The notes under the pieces were generated by a model that was not told where the DNA came from, ran no database searches, and saw nothing but the letters and a program-made list of their open reading frames with translations. This document shows positions 24,001 to 37,275 of a DNA stretch of 64,000 nt, one piece after another. The DNA lies in contig JABELC010000005.1 of NCBI GenBank assembly GCA_028455995.1, positions 248,001 to 312,000 on the forward strand. The letters run 5' to 3'. The number at the start of each line of letters is the position of its first letter. The stretch's first letter is position 1. Source of the stretch: Scleromitrula shiraiana. Its lineage: Eukaryota > Ascomycota > Leotiomycetes > Helotiales > Sclerotiniaceae. The translations under genes and the position numbers were made by a program.

Positions 24001-27000
24001 TTCTTCTTCCTCGAATGCTTCCTCAGATACCTCTTCAGATACCTCTTCAGAAATCTCCTCATGTATCTCCTCATCTCCACGACCCGCCTCAACCGCCTCC
24101 CTAAGCGCATCGTCCCAATCACCCCTAAAAGCGCTCGTAACCCTCCACTGATGTCTAACCGCCCTATGTTCAACCTTAACCGGATCCGCAGGGACCACTG
24201 ATCTCCTAAATTTCCTCAAAATAGGCAGAGCCGATGAATCCTGCGATCTCGCTTCAAAAATATTGCGCGAAGCTAAGACCTTAGATTGTCGGAATGAAGA
24301 AGCAGATGTAGGAGCTGGAATTTTGGATTCGGGAATTGTAGGCGGTAAACGAGAAATTGGCAGTTTGGGAAGAGAAGAGGAATATTTACTTGGATCGACG
24401 GGTGGAGGAGGCGGTGGAATATTTTCGAGCATTTTCTTCGCAGATAGAGTTCTTCGGTGGGAGAAATTAGCAGCACCGGAATTGGCGAGAATAGCTTCTA
24501 TCTGAGGGAAGAGAGAAGAAGCTTTTGTACTGGTTGATGCAATGGATGATGCATCTGAGATGGGTGATGATCGGCCGGAGGAAGTTGCGGAGTAGACGGA
24601 TGGACTGGTTGGTCTTATGGAGGATTCAGAGATCCAGTCGTGGGTGTGAGTTGAGATTGAGAGACATCGGGATGGGCTCCAGAGTTTGGTGGATGAGAGG
24701 GTGGGGAGGGCTGTTTGCGCCTTGAGTCGGGGTTTGTAGATCATGTTTAGGGCTGCTGGTTCGAGTGAAGTTCTACGATTGTTAGTATGGGGTGAGGGGC
24801 TGGTGAAAAGACTTTCAGTGATTGTTTCTGAGATCATAGGACTCGCAATCCATAAGGTAGGACCTTGAGGGATACTGCTAGTGAATAATACTGGCTCCTC
24901 TGTAGCCAGATTCATCCAATCCTTCACCGTTGGCGGTACAGAATTTTCCATACTCCACATGTTGTTTGATGCAATCTTGGGCAGAACAGAAGATAATACT
25001 CTTGGTACACGAGCAAGATCTATAGCAGCAGGAATGGCATTTGTTGAGCGGAAGCTTTGACGTTGAGCTTCCAAAGAGAAAAGACCAGAATAAGGAATCT
25101 CTTCTAGATCTTCTTTGACTGTCCATATTAGATTGGCATCTGCATGTGTTGACTCAGCAGCTTGAATGTTATAAACAATCTCGGTGTCTTCGTTTTCCGT
25201 CTCTTCTTCGAATTCTTGTTCTACAGTCTCTTGTTCCTCGGTGTCTCCATCTTCTTCTTCCACGTCTTGCTCCAAATCCTCATTTACCTCCTCAGGAGAA
25301 AACGTGGCAGTACTCAAAGTCCAAAGATCATGACTATCAAGATCCGGCACAATGATCGACGGACGAGGTTTCGATCTCACAGCATCATACGATGATGGAA
25401 CATAAGATTGCCAAGTATTCGAATCCGGCTGAGGTAGACCATAAGTAGAAGCCGTGTTGATAATTCTCGAGCCACTATCCCAAAGGAGAGATTCTCGGAC
25501 TAGAATGTTAATTGAACCAGATGTAGATTCGATACGAGTATCTGAGGCTGTAAGATCTTGATTGAATGATTCGAGGGATTCTTCCGTCTCGACTTCATTC
25601 TCATCTTGATCTTCGTTATCAGGATTAAAATCCATCTCATCCGAGAATATAACAATAGATTCTCTCGCCTCATCAACACCCGAATCATCATCTTCGAAAT
25701 AAGATCCGCCAGCCATCTCCGCTACCATAGATCTCCTCTCCTCCTCAATATTTACACCCTTATCTTCATCCTCCGAGTCAAAATACGACCCCTCACTCGA
25801 GTCATCCTCTTCAAAATTCTCAACAATCTGTGCTCTAACCGGCATGGGGGGAAGAAGACTATTCTTAGAAGGAATATTTGTACTCTGGAGAAGCGTTGCA
25901 ATTTCCCACAGGGTAGTCTCATCGAACTCATCATCGTCGCTATCTGAATCCGCAGTCACCCTGTCAAGCTCCTCATCTTCTTCATCATAGTCTTCGTCAA
26001 AATATGAATAAGATTCAGGTTCTAATTGACGGGATCTAGCTTCCAATGATGCGTTTAAGACTGGTCCGACCAGACGTGATGAAGTGCGACTCGCAGGTCG
26101 CTGGGGGATAGCTGTATCGGATCTCTCACCCCATGGAAACTGGAATATGCCAAGTGTATCGCGCTTGTTTGGGAGAGGCTCGGGGTTTTCAACTATTGTT
26201 ATCAGTTAGTTTGTCTGTCTCTGTGCAGAAGAAAAATTACATACCAATATCGGCTAGAACAGTTATACGCTTCATCCTTCTAGGTGGTCTTTGCGTAACT
26301 GGGCGCACTTTGACGCTTGAAGATTCCGGGACTTCCGAGGCTTCTGATCCCCACAATGTCTTGCTTGGGGCTTCGAGCACAGGACTAGATTTGGACCATA
26401 AATTATGACTATTGAGGCCCAGTTCATTCTCACTGAGACGTTGGGTAGGTCTGAGATCTTTTGCAGGAGGTTCGACCAATTGAGAAGTGTTATCCTTTTC
26501 GGAAAGAATAGGTTCCCATAATTGACCCTCAATCCGCGGAGATGAAATTCGTGGCTCCCACAAAAGATTTACCTGCTCCACAACCACCGGGAAACCTTCA
26601 TTATCCTCTAATCCATAATCAGAGTCGCTGCCAATGCCGTTCTCAATCTCAATCTCATGTTCACTTTCGCTATCAGGAGGCGTAGGGCTTCCCAACTGTT
26701 GTTTCTGCACATGACTGGTCGAAACGACCGAAAGAAAATTAAGACTCGGTTTGCGCATCGGCGCCGCTGCATTTTCCATATACGACATCTGAGCATTTGC
26801 TAAACGTTGCTGCCAAATACTAATAGGAGGATTGTCAGGAATCTGGTCAGGTACTGGAATATCATGCTTCTTAGCAACACCATCTAAACTATCTCTAATG
26901 CGATTTCGTCTCGAGATACGGCGTGGAAGTTGCGGAATTGGAATTCTCGGCGATGGATTTTTCGAAATATCTTCAAGGGGCGATTTAAATTGAGGAGTTG

Positions 27001-29944
27001 AGATGGATAACATGGAATCGCGACTAATGGTTCTATGCATTTGTTGCCAATTAATTTCCTGTTCGCCGATTTCTTTCTCAAGATTCTCCAGTAATCGTAA
27101 TCGTTCTAATCCATCATCTTTAATGAGACCTCCATAGCTTTCCACTGTATCCGGCATTTGACGAAGCATTGCACCAATTGATTCACGATTTGGCGATTCG
27201 AATCGATTCAATTGTGCTTGGATTTCCTGGAGCGCTCTCGTTGGTGAGTCTAATGGGGGAGAGGGTTCGGCACGGACAATCACAGGAGACATTCTTCCTC
27301 GTCGTGATTCCAGAAGTAAAGCTCTTGGTGGAGATAATCTTCGCGATCCGTGTCTTGATCTGTGGTCGAAGAAGGTAGGAAGTTCATCGCCAATGCGATG
27401 GTGCCATGTTGGAAGTGATTCTGTGGATTCTACGTGTAAGTTTTCGATAAAGAAACGGAAAGATTCCCCATTTCCTTCAGAGGTATCCAGCATAGACTGT
27501 CGATGTTCTGCAGAATCCATCATAACAACCATAACTTCGTCACCTTCGCCTTCCTCTTCCTCTTCTTTCTCATTTGCATCATGTTCCACGACATTTTCAA
27601 TTGGACTCTCAAGAATTTCCTGTCCTGGTACAATGGTCTGATTTTTGAAATTTGGAGACATTGCAGAACTCGTTCCAAGGTACGTATCAGAAGCATAAGA
27701 TGGGCTAATGAGACTAGTGTAATCTTCTGCTCCCGCCGGACTTTGTGCCCTGTCTGCATCGGTAAAATCACCTAATCGTTTCTCGAGTCCAATCTGAAGA
27801 ATGCTTGTATCTGCCAAATCGGGGCTTGCTACTAAAGTTTCGGCGTTACTTGCGTTTCTATAATGGTTAGCATTGCTAGCCTCCTGTGAGGGTACCTTAT
27901 ACGGAGTTTCTTGTGTGCCAAGTAACGCAATAGTCGATCGTTTCGAAGTTCTGTTATTTTGAACCGGTATCTTCATTGGAGTCTGAGCCGGTGTCTCACC
28001 CAAGAATCCAAGGGCTTCTCTTGGAAGAGTTGGTACTGATGATCGACGATTATTGACTATGGTAGCGCCAGGAGGAGCCGGAAATAAGAATTGAATCTTC
28101 TCATCTACAGTCATACTTTTAGTATTGTTAGGCAATATTTTTGTTAGTTTGGCAGCGTTGTATATGAGAGGTGCTTGAGGAACTGGAGGAATCTCTGTAG
28201 GGCTGCTTGAGTGAGATATAAGGAATGATTTTCTGGCGAGAATCGATGATCCGGATTTAGTGCGTCGATGGCCAGGTGATGGTTCGCTCGAAAATATTCC
28301 ACGACTGTTATATCTAGGAATAGGTCTTGGTCTGTGAATCATCGAACCGGATGTTTTAAGTTCTTCCGCATAGGGTGTGCGAGGGGTGAAAACCGACTTA
28401 TACTGTCCCGGAGTTTGATTCATAATGGATTGAACCATTGCAGGATCGTCATATATAATGTCATTCATGAGCATGACAGTTTGCTGAGGTAGAGCCGATT
28501 TAGGTGGCATTATATTTGCCCGAGCTCTAGGGTTTGTTGGTAATCCTGCGATGGGCATAAAAGCCTTTTCATTTGAAATTCCACCACCATTTGCGCCTCG
28601 TGGCGAGCGGCGACGTACATCTTCACGTCCGGGAGATAGGGAAGTCGACGTAGATAGTCCAGTCGCTCCACCATCTTGTACCACTTTCCTTGTGACTGGA
28701 TTCTGATTGTTGAACTCCGGTGGCAAGGGAGCAGTTCTAGGGAAATTGAAAGGCGATTTCTTACCCGCCATTGCTCTTCGTTCGCGATCGTTTAAAACGG
28801 CCGTCCTGAGATCGATGGTAGGTATTTTGGCGAAAGGAGAGTCCGAGGAACCTTGCTCGTCGTTTATTAATGGTTGGGAGATAGGAAGACCTTTGACTGA
28901 TTTTTGAGGTAACTTTTGGGACGGCTGTCTTGATACCAACGACGAGGCAGCAAAAATTTCGGGCAATACTCCAAGGGATGCTCGGTTTCCAGCCACGTTA
29001 TTACGAGCAGATTGGTTTTCCGTTCCCGACTTTCCAACTATCTCTCGTGATTGTGGTAAAGGACTAGTAAAGGGAGATCGTGCATCAGCAGTTAATGGGT
29101 CCTCCAATTTCTGCAACATCAAAGCTGCTGGGAAGATAGTTACAAGGCCTACAAAGTTAGTTAGTGAACCTTGAATGAAGGGCCAATACCTACCAATAAG
29201 GATAAGAAGGCCATTCGCCGGCACTACAGTCCTAACAATCAAAATCATGGTAGGAATTCCAAGAATCATCGGTACACTGGTAGCCGTCCAGACAGTAAAA
29301 CCAGCAATGATATAAAGTAAAGCCTTGCTCTGTCCTTGACGCCCTTCCCTCTTATCTCCAACCATTCCCAACGAGCCGGCTTGAACAACAAGTACCCCAA
29401 TAATGATAACGTCCAAAATCAAAACCGCAATCGCAATCGGGAGGAACGAGGTACGCGCAATACACGTAGGGGCGAATTCGACTCTCGTCAACCCAACCAG
29501 AACACCACCAGCAATCAATCTCAATCCCAAAATCGCTTGTAAAACCATTCGAACAAGCGTCAATTTCATTCCATGACCGATCGACCACAATAAGAATTGT
29601 TCCAACATAACTCTCGCCAGTTGATCGAATGCCGTCGAGAATATTAACCCAGCTTGACAGGTACCTTCCATATTGGTCGATATCAAAAGATCTAAGAAGT
29701 CAATTTGGGCCCATAGAGCAGAAAAAAGTAAGAATAACACGAGGACCAGCCTCCGGCCATCCTTAAATATGGTCGATCCATGGCCTCTAGAATATATAAG
29801 TAATGCGCCCGTCGCCGCCTGTAACAAAATGCCACTATTATGATATTATATTTAGTGAAAATGTTCCTAGAAATTTTGCGAATGGAGGAGTACTAACAAC
29901 GAGAAGGCGGCGGACAAAGCTTGAATAGCATCCGAGATGGCCAT
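21010..29944 (-). CDS. Giant seven-helix membrane protein with a long acidic repeat tail, function unknown
   Basis: Three exons join in frame: 29898-29944, 26245-29834 and 21010-26192, giving about 2939 aa. The first exon is only 47 nt, but its donor (GTTAGT) and the acceptor at 29835 keep phase. The N-terminal 260 residues hold seven hydrophobic helices of receptor-like spacing. The rest is a predicted disordered cytosolic tail, first Pro/Ser-rich, then strongly acidic. A conserved-looking block GIFQFPWGERSDTA follows the last intron. The tail contains several internal duplications: HPVFF...HPAxIGY units (coded around 23440-24010), a 70-77-residue unit with LQSRELF, WLRRS, MMW and PDLFAD motifs (22190-23000), and two copies of a SEGSMFxDAFxEAV unit (21720-21965). 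Single Trp residues recur in LW/MW pairs throughout. I do not recognise a named family and assign no function. Confidence 0.8.
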
Positions 29945-30880
29945 TATGGCGCACGCAACACCAAAGGTTGAAGAAAAGAATTAATTAAAAAAGGATTCAA
30001 AGCCCAATCGATGGGACAAATGTTTAAGAATGAAAAGTCATGGGGTCATAATGTTCCTAGCTATTGATCTATTGTCGTGAACTCATATTGGATAGGCCTC
30101 AATGACAACAACAATAACATACAGTAACAAAATCTTCAATCAATGAATGTTTGTAAGAATGGATAATGAACAAGAAAACAATGATGAAAATTCAAAAGAT
30201 ACAAATCCAATAATAGACCACGCGGTCCAAAATTCGGAATCTTAACAAAGTGTACTCGTAGTGCGGTTTCAACAATGATCAGGGCACAATTCCCATTCTA
30301 TTCGGAGAAAGCCATCCACCTTCCTACCAAGAACAATGACTGTAACATTGACTCTAACAATAACAGGTACCCACGATATCTCTATTACGCAAAAACAGCG
30401 GGTGTTGAAAGGGAAAGGAAAAGACAATTGGATAACCAAAATGGCTTGGGATGTGGGGGAGTAGGAGGCTCCTGTTTCGAATGAAACTCCTTGAGTTTTA
30501 CTAACTTTATAGTTACATCCAAAGAAGCATTTTTATTTCCTTCCTTTCGAACTTTGAACATACGAATTCAAAGAATATGTATTGTGTAATCTTTCTTTCT
30601 CCCTTTCACTGTATCTATCGATTGGTAGGTTGATCACCCTATCTTGTCTAGCCCATGCACGAAATACCCAGAGCCTCTGAACCTTATACAAACCACAGTA
30701 CCACAAGTCTTTAATCATCTATCCTCTAAAAGTCAAACACTTACCTCAGCTATACAATAAGTAATACAATCCTCAATCAAATACATACCCATCTATCTAT
30801 CCATCCATCTATCAAAACATCTCCCCTCTCCCCTCCTTCCACATACCGGTATATCCAAAACAACATGAAGCTTGGCTAGC

Positions 30881-30935
30881 TTCACTTCACTTCACTTCAC
30901 TTCACTTCACTTCACTTCACTTCACTTCACTTCAC
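30881..30935. repeat. (TTCAC)11 pentanucleotide microsatellite
   Basis: Eleven uninterrupted copies are seen directly. Confidence 0.95.
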
Positions 30936-31304
30936 TTACCTTCCCTTCCCTCCCCCCCTCCTTCCCTTATACCATACCATAAGTTCCTTCATACAGTAAA
31001 GTAAATAGAACCAAGTAACTAAGTAAGGAGCAAAAAAATCACGACACGACTCATCACTCTCGCAAAGAGATAAAATACAGCAAACGTATCCATGATACAA
31101 TAACAAATGAATGATTAAATTTTTCTTTCCACTGTGCTCGGATACACACAGAACCGTTTGTTTTGAAACATCCATCTAATTCATTAAAAATCTCTTCCAG
31201 TCCGTCCGCGCGATCAGCACTAGCCCAGCCGACACGTGATTGATGTTGCGACTTTTATCTTTACCTTGACTTATACAATCCGATTATGTGCAAATGAATT
31301 TTTT

Positions 31305-31333
31305 CTATCTATCTATCTATCTATCTATCTATC
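31305..31333. repeat. (CTAT)7 microsatellite
   Basis: A perfect tetranucleotide run, ending at a single interrupting G (ATCGATG). Confidence 0.9.
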
Positions 31334-31564
31334 GATGTATCTAGAGCACGTAAATGATACCTGAATCTTTAGTATACAGCATTAGATTAATGAGAAAATT
31401 GATATAATCAATTTATCACGTGTTATCTATAAGACATGATATCTACGAATATGTATATAGGGATATTTCTATTATATGTATGCTATGCTATATGTACAAA
31501 CTATACAACTACTAACTAACCATAACAAACAATCCTTCACTCCACCTACTCCTTCCATTCACAC

Positions 31565-34500
31565 TCACCAATCAAGCACCCCCACCACCTGCTCCCCACC
31601 CATCTTCTCCCCCACCAACCTCTCCCTCCTCTTCTCGCCACCCATCCCCACCCGTCCCCTCCCCCACCTCCCCACCGTCCTCTTCCTCCCCGCCTCTCTC
31701 TCCCCTTCTCCCTCCCCCTCCCTAACAATCCACCTCTCAACCCCCAACACCCCATCCAACTCCATCTCCGGCGGCATCGCTCCCCAAACCCACCCCTCCT
31801 CTCCCGTCCCCCTCTCCTCAACTTCAAAAATCGCAATCCCGCCCTCTTCCCCCCTACAAACTCCCTTCTTCTCTCCTGTTAAATTGAAATTCCTTTTGCA
31901 GATTGGACATGAGATATATATCTCCTTTTCCTTTTCATATTCCTTTTCCTTTTCCTTTTCATCTTTTGCTTCTTCATTTTCTCCCACCAACCCATCACCA
32001 AGAACCCAAACTTTATCAAATGAACACATGTTCTGCGCCAGGATCCAAAGACCCCCTACGCGCCAAACGACTAATTGCGTATCACCTCTCCTAACCGCCT
32101 TTGCCATACCATTTGGTAGGGCATCAGCACCGTCGAATTCCGATGTTTTGACTAACGGTTCCCAGGTCAAGGATGTCCATTTAATATGTGCGAAATTTAC
32201 CATCTCATTTTCAATTTGATCTTCACTCTTCACATTCCTCCTCGCCGGTCTTAACTGGCCTCTCTCCTCCACCATCATCATTTCAATTTGCCTATCCCCT
32301 TTTCCTTCATTAAACAACTTCCCAACCCCCTTCTCATCCCCAACCACAACCCCCCACTCATCCTTATACACCCCCCCTACCAACCTCCCCATCTGCTCCT
32401 CCAACTCCCCCGCAATCCCCAACCGATCCTCCACAACTACCCCCCTCAAATACTCAATCCCCCCCTCCAACCCCTCCACCCACCTCGCCGTCCTCTGCAG
32501 CCTCTCCGCCCCCCTCACATAAAACATCAAATACCGATCCAACACCCTAACCACCTCTTCCGTCCCCACATCCTTAACCAACAACTCGGCATGTTTTGGC
32601 GTCGCGCCCCCATTGCCCCCTACATATACATTCCACCCGCTCTTCGTAGCCACCACCCCAAAATCCTTGCTCATCGCCTCCGCGCACTCCCGCACACAGC
32701 CACTCACACCGCCCTTTATCTTATGCGGGGCGCGGAGCCCTCGATACCTCAGTTCGAGCAGCACGGCGAGGCTGGTGGAATCGCCCACCCCGTACCGACA
32801 CCACGTATTGCCCACGCAGCTCTTAACCGTTCGCAACCCCTTCGCATACGCGTGACCCGATTCCAAACCCTCCTCTCCCAATTCCCGCCAAATATCCACC
32901 AGATCCCCCTTTCGCGCCCCAAACATATCGATTCGCTGGCCGCCCGTAATCTTCGTGTAAAGCGCGTATTTTTCCGCAATAGATCCAATAACTAGTAACT
33001 GCTTCGGCGTGATCTCACCACCCGGTAGCCGCGGCACAATGCTATAGGTGCCATTTTTCTGCACATTCGCCAGGAAGCGATCGTTTGTTTCCTGGAGGCC
33101 GTGTTGGTCAGGCGAGGTAATGGAGGGGTTATACAGCGAGCTGAAAATCGATCCGATGGTTGGTTTGCAGACTTCGCAGCCCTGACTATGGGGATTGCTG
33201 CCCGCGTTTGCCATGACGCTTTGGAATGTTTGGAGGCCCTTGACCGATATTATATTGTAGAGATCGACGCGGGAGTAGGGAAAATGAGCACAGAGGTGAT
33301 TTTTAACCTCTTGGCCTAGCGATTTCATGGTGCTCTTGAAGATGCTGGTTACGAGTGGCATGCACCCTCCGCAACCGGTTCCGGCTTTGGTGCAGGATTT
33401 TACACAGCCGATGCTGGTGCATGAACCGGATTTGATGGCGTTGACGACGTTTCCTTTGGATATGTTGTGGCAGGAACATATTTGTGTATCGTTGGATAGG
33501 TCGGCTCCTTCTTCCTCGTCGCCTTCTTTGCTTGCTCCGAGAATTAGTTGACTGGGTGGTGTAGCTAATACCTTTCGACTCTTGACCATGGGGACTAATT
33601 TTGCAAAATCTCGTGTATCTCCTATCATCATTCCACCGAGCAAGTATTTCCCATCTGTTGTAAAGAGATATTTTTTGTAGATACCCTGGAATGGATCTTT
33701 ATACGTGAGTGCCTTAACACCCACATCCTCACCCTCTTTCACTCCATTCCTCTTCATTCTCCCTGACAAACTCCCCTTCTTCACTCCATCCCTGTCCGCA
33801 AATGCATCCCCAAAACTCGCAACCTCCACCCCCAACAACTTCAACCTCGTACTCAAATCCGGGACCTCAAATTCCCTCAACTTATGAAGCCCTTTCTCCG
33901 TTAGATTAAAAGCCAAAATATCCGCCATTTCGATCCCCGGCGCAATAAGTCCATACGTTTGGTTTTCAAAACTCGCACATTCGCCAATCGCATAGATGTC
34001 CTGTACACTAGTACTTAAATCCGCTTTAACCACAATTCCACCCCCTCTACTCTCTACGCATTCGATTCCGGCTTCTCGTGCCAATTCATCTCTTGCTTTG
34101 ATTCCGATGGCGAAACAAAGCATCGAGCATTCAATTCTCTCTCCATCTTCAAATACAAGACCTTTTACACATTTGGCCCCCTCCTCCCCATCACCATCAT
34201 TCAAACTCCCAACCTCAATCTCAGCAACTCTCTTCCTCAACAAAACATCCACCCCCAACCCCCTAACCTTCTCCACCACCATCCCCCCCGCAACCCCATC
34301 AACCTGCCTACTCAAAACCCACCCATTCCTCTCCACCACCTTCACTTCCCCAAAACACCCCAAATCAACCATCGCCTTCGCAGCCTCTAACCCCAGTAAT
34401 CCCCCTCCAATAACCACCCCACTACCCTTCATATCCTTATCCATATCCCCCCCAAATGTAATCATATCCTCTAGATCCCCAATCCCCCTGTACCCAAAAA

Positions 34501-35089
34501 CCCCCTTTAGACCGCGGTCAAAGCCCCGAGTTCCCCACGGTAACGCTGCTTCTGAGCCGGTTGCTAAAACGAGAATATCATATTCCACCGCCATCCCACC
34601 ATCGCATTTAATGAGTTTCTCGACTGGATTTATCGAGGTAACTTTCGTGCTAATATGGCAAACTAATGAATTCTCATCTGCATGCTTAGTATACCATTCC
34701 CTCTGATTAAGGTAAAGATTCTCCACGACGCGATGCTGGAAGAAACTTGTTAGGCCGACGCGGTTGTAGGCGTAGTGGGGTTCTTCGCCCAGGACTGTGA
34801 TGATGTATTGTTTGTGGTTGGCGTCGAGTTTGAGGAGTTTTTCTCTGGGGAAAGGGGAAGGTTAGCGATAGATTTGCTTGACGATGGATGGGCTTTTGGA
34901 GGGATGGTGAAGGGATGTGTAGCGTAGAATGAAGGAGGAGTAAAAGAGGGAGTATACGAACATAAAAGCAATTCCTACCATTCCCAACCCAACAACTACT
35001 ACTCTCTTCCTCGGCATCGTAGAACCAGAGCCAGAACCGTTCAATCCATCTTGCGATTCCATATCTCCAAGCTGCTCGTTACTTAGCAT
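31565..35089 (-). CDS. niiA: Assimilatory NAD(P)H nitrite reductase
   Basis: Two exons (34962-35089, 31565-34844) give 1135 aa, the usual fungal length. Order of domains: FAD-binding VVVVGLGMVGIAF (about 30-42); NAD-binding VVIGGGLLGLEAAKA; two BFD-type [2Fe-2S] cysteine clusters (starting CSCHNISKG, about 495-545, and a second set around CEVCKP); nitrite/sulfite reductase ferredoxin-like half; and the sirohaem/4Fe-4S cysteines SCVGNTWC (about 720) and SGCVRECAEA (about 758). It reduces nitrite to ammonium in the cytosol. The C-terminal Rieske-like domain is degenerate: NMCSFDK and CPICKRNF stand where C-x-H pairs are expected, so both His ligands are missing. The tail after that is very Gly/Arg/Glu-rich. 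niaD and a nitrate transporter are not in this window. The minus strand is unusually G-rich over the 3' kilobase. Confidence 0.95.
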
Positions 35090-36180
35090 TGTATCTTTTT
35101 GTTCTATTTCTCTTCGTTAAACGGTAGATATTTTGTATCGTACTATACTATATCGTATCGTAGGAAGTATGAAGTAGGTAGATAGGTTGAACTTGATATA
35201 ACGTATTATGATATGAAATAGTCTATCAAACCACACTCATCACTCACCCACTCACTCCTCACTAGTAGGCTCCAATGTACAAAGTATATTGTATGTATGT
35301 GAAGAAAAACAATAAGTAAATAATCTATCCGGCCGTCTGTAAATTTCCTGTTCGAGAACAAACAGACAAAAAGACAAAACAAGAAGAATTCTCAAAACCA
35401 AGAACAAACAAGAAAGCGTTCCAGAGACCACCACAAATATATAAACAAAACCTCCCTTAATCTCGGAAACACTTGAATTCCAATCCATCTCTCTAATCTA
35501 TCAACATCCATACTTTAATCCCAATCATCGCGCAGTAATATCCAATCACCCAATCCCAATCTCATCCGCATAACTCCCATATCTCCTATCTTCCCTCGGT
35601 ATCTAAGATTCTATTCTACACTACACAAAACCGTATATATGTCATGCATGCATGATGCATTTCATATCCCCCTCGGAGATCAACAACCCTCTAATATCAA
35701 CATGAATAAATCAGACATCTCCTCGGTGAGTCTCCACGGTGAGTCTCCACGGTGAGTCTCCTCGGTCAATCTCCCGCAATCGACTATTTTAGATCCAAAC
35801 ATATGGAAGTGATAGATACACAGATAAGAGATCGAAGATATTTTCCCACTTTCTCCGTATGCTCGCACGCACGCTACTTTACGATAACGATAAGGATAAC
35901 GATAAGCTAAACCAAACCAAACCAACCAGTTCAAGCAAAATTACCGAGTCCACCCGAACCAAGCCACCCTTCTGATTGGACGACGGAGAAGGGCGGAAAT
36001 ACTACATCCATATATAAAGATCTGGTTCAAACTCCGGTGGAATATTTATAAAACGTCTGATTAAACTTCATCTTTCAAATTAATATAAACTAAAAATATA
36101 TATAATAAATAAATACATTCGAAACATAAAATAACCGTAACACTATCTACTAGTATCTACTACTAGTACACACTCTTACT

Positions 36181-36225
36181 ACTCTCACTACTCTCACTAC
36201 TCTCACTACTCTCACTACTCTCACT
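36181..36225. repeat. (ACTCTCACT)5 nonamer array
   Basis: Five perfect copies, flanked by degenerate ones on both sides. Confidence 0.9.
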
Positions 36226-36285
36226 ACTCACAACTCTCACTACAACAATCCATTAACACCCATCAACTTACATAAATGATCTATC

Positions 36286-36318
36286 TAATCTAATCTAATC
36301 TAATCTAATCTAATCTAA
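36286..36318. repeat. (TAATC)n pentanucleotide array
   Basis: Six to seven perfect units are seen directly. Confidence 0.9.
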
Positions 36319-36362
36319 TATACAAATAATCCTTACTTCAAGCTTAATTCAATCGACCAATA

Positions 36363-36386
36363 TTTTTTTTTTTTTTTTTTTTTTTT
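36363..36386. repeat. Poly-T run, 24 bases
   Basis: An uninterrupted homopolymer with no retroelement features around it. Confidence 0.9.
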
Positions 36387-37275
36387 GGCTGATGTATCTA
36401 CTAGCTAGTACTGTACCGTGACATTATAAATGAACTTCACGATAATTTAAAAAGAAAAGAAAAGAAAAGAAAGATATATTTATATTTATATTTCTATTGA
36501 TGATTCATCTATCCATACATATAATACACTTCAATCCAGCTACCACCAGTAATCCGCCATCCAGTCAACCAGCCAGCCAGCCAACTAACTACCTATTAAT
36601 TTCACAATCCACCAATCTAGCCATCTCACAACCTACCAATCCACCAACACCATCAAAAATAAACACTCACTACACTAACTACACCACCACTACTAGTAGC
36701 AAATAACAATTCAAAGTAACAACCAAGTCAATCTAAGAATCCGAGTCATTGATATTATAAAAGCCAATAGATGAGATGAGATGAGATGAATATTTATAAT
36801 ATTTATAAGATTTAGAATAAAAAATACCATCATCATATCATGCCATTGATATATTTAATTCCCTTCTCAAGTCCAGGGAAAAAGCTAATTTAAGAGTCCT
36901 TGGTATCCATCCATCCAACCATCCAACCATCCCACGCTCCAAACCCCAATTTCACCATCAAACCCGCATTTATTTATTCCCATAAGTTGAACAACAAGGA
37001 CCATTGCAAAGAACATGGGAGAAAAAAATGAAATGAAAAATAAAATAAAGTGAAGTAAAACAAAATAAAATGAAATAAAATAAAAAGAAATAAAAAGAGA
37101 AAACCCATACCATACCATACCATCCATCCATTTCACCATGATCAAGATCAAAAATAAGAAAGATAATCTTAGTAGATCTGATCCCCAAAGCAGAGGAAGA
37201 AATATATCAAATGTGACAAATGTAACAACGAGTAAAAAGAAGATAGATGTTCTTAAAAGTAAAAGAACAATCAAA

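Larger units (their letters stand above)
29945..31564. other. Upstream region of the giant gene, simple-repeat rich
   Basis: There is no convincing gene. The stretch carries a TTCAC pentamer array (30881-30935) and a CTAT tetramer array (31305-31333), plus ordinary AT-rich DNA. It should include the promoter of the giant gene and the 3' flank of niiA. Confidence 0.5.
35090..37275. other. Intergenic region niiA/srbA with several simple repeats
   Basis: No gene is seen. Upstream of niiA are GATA/TATC-rich stretches (35100-35220), which could serve a GATA nitrogen regulator, though such sites are common by chance. Further on lie a 13-14-bp GTGAGTCTCC-type direct repeat (35720-35765), a nonamer array, a TAATC array and a poly-T run. 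Confidence 0.45.

Noticed and set aside
31476..32995. Long plus-strand open frames rich in Pro/Ser/Thr opposite niiA (also 33996-34706)
   Set aside because: They are antisense shadows caused by the C-rich plus strand over a well-supported nitrite reductase gene.
36363..36386. Poly-T run as the tail of an inserted retroelement
   Set aside because: No target-site duplication or reverse-transcriptase remnant is seen next to it.
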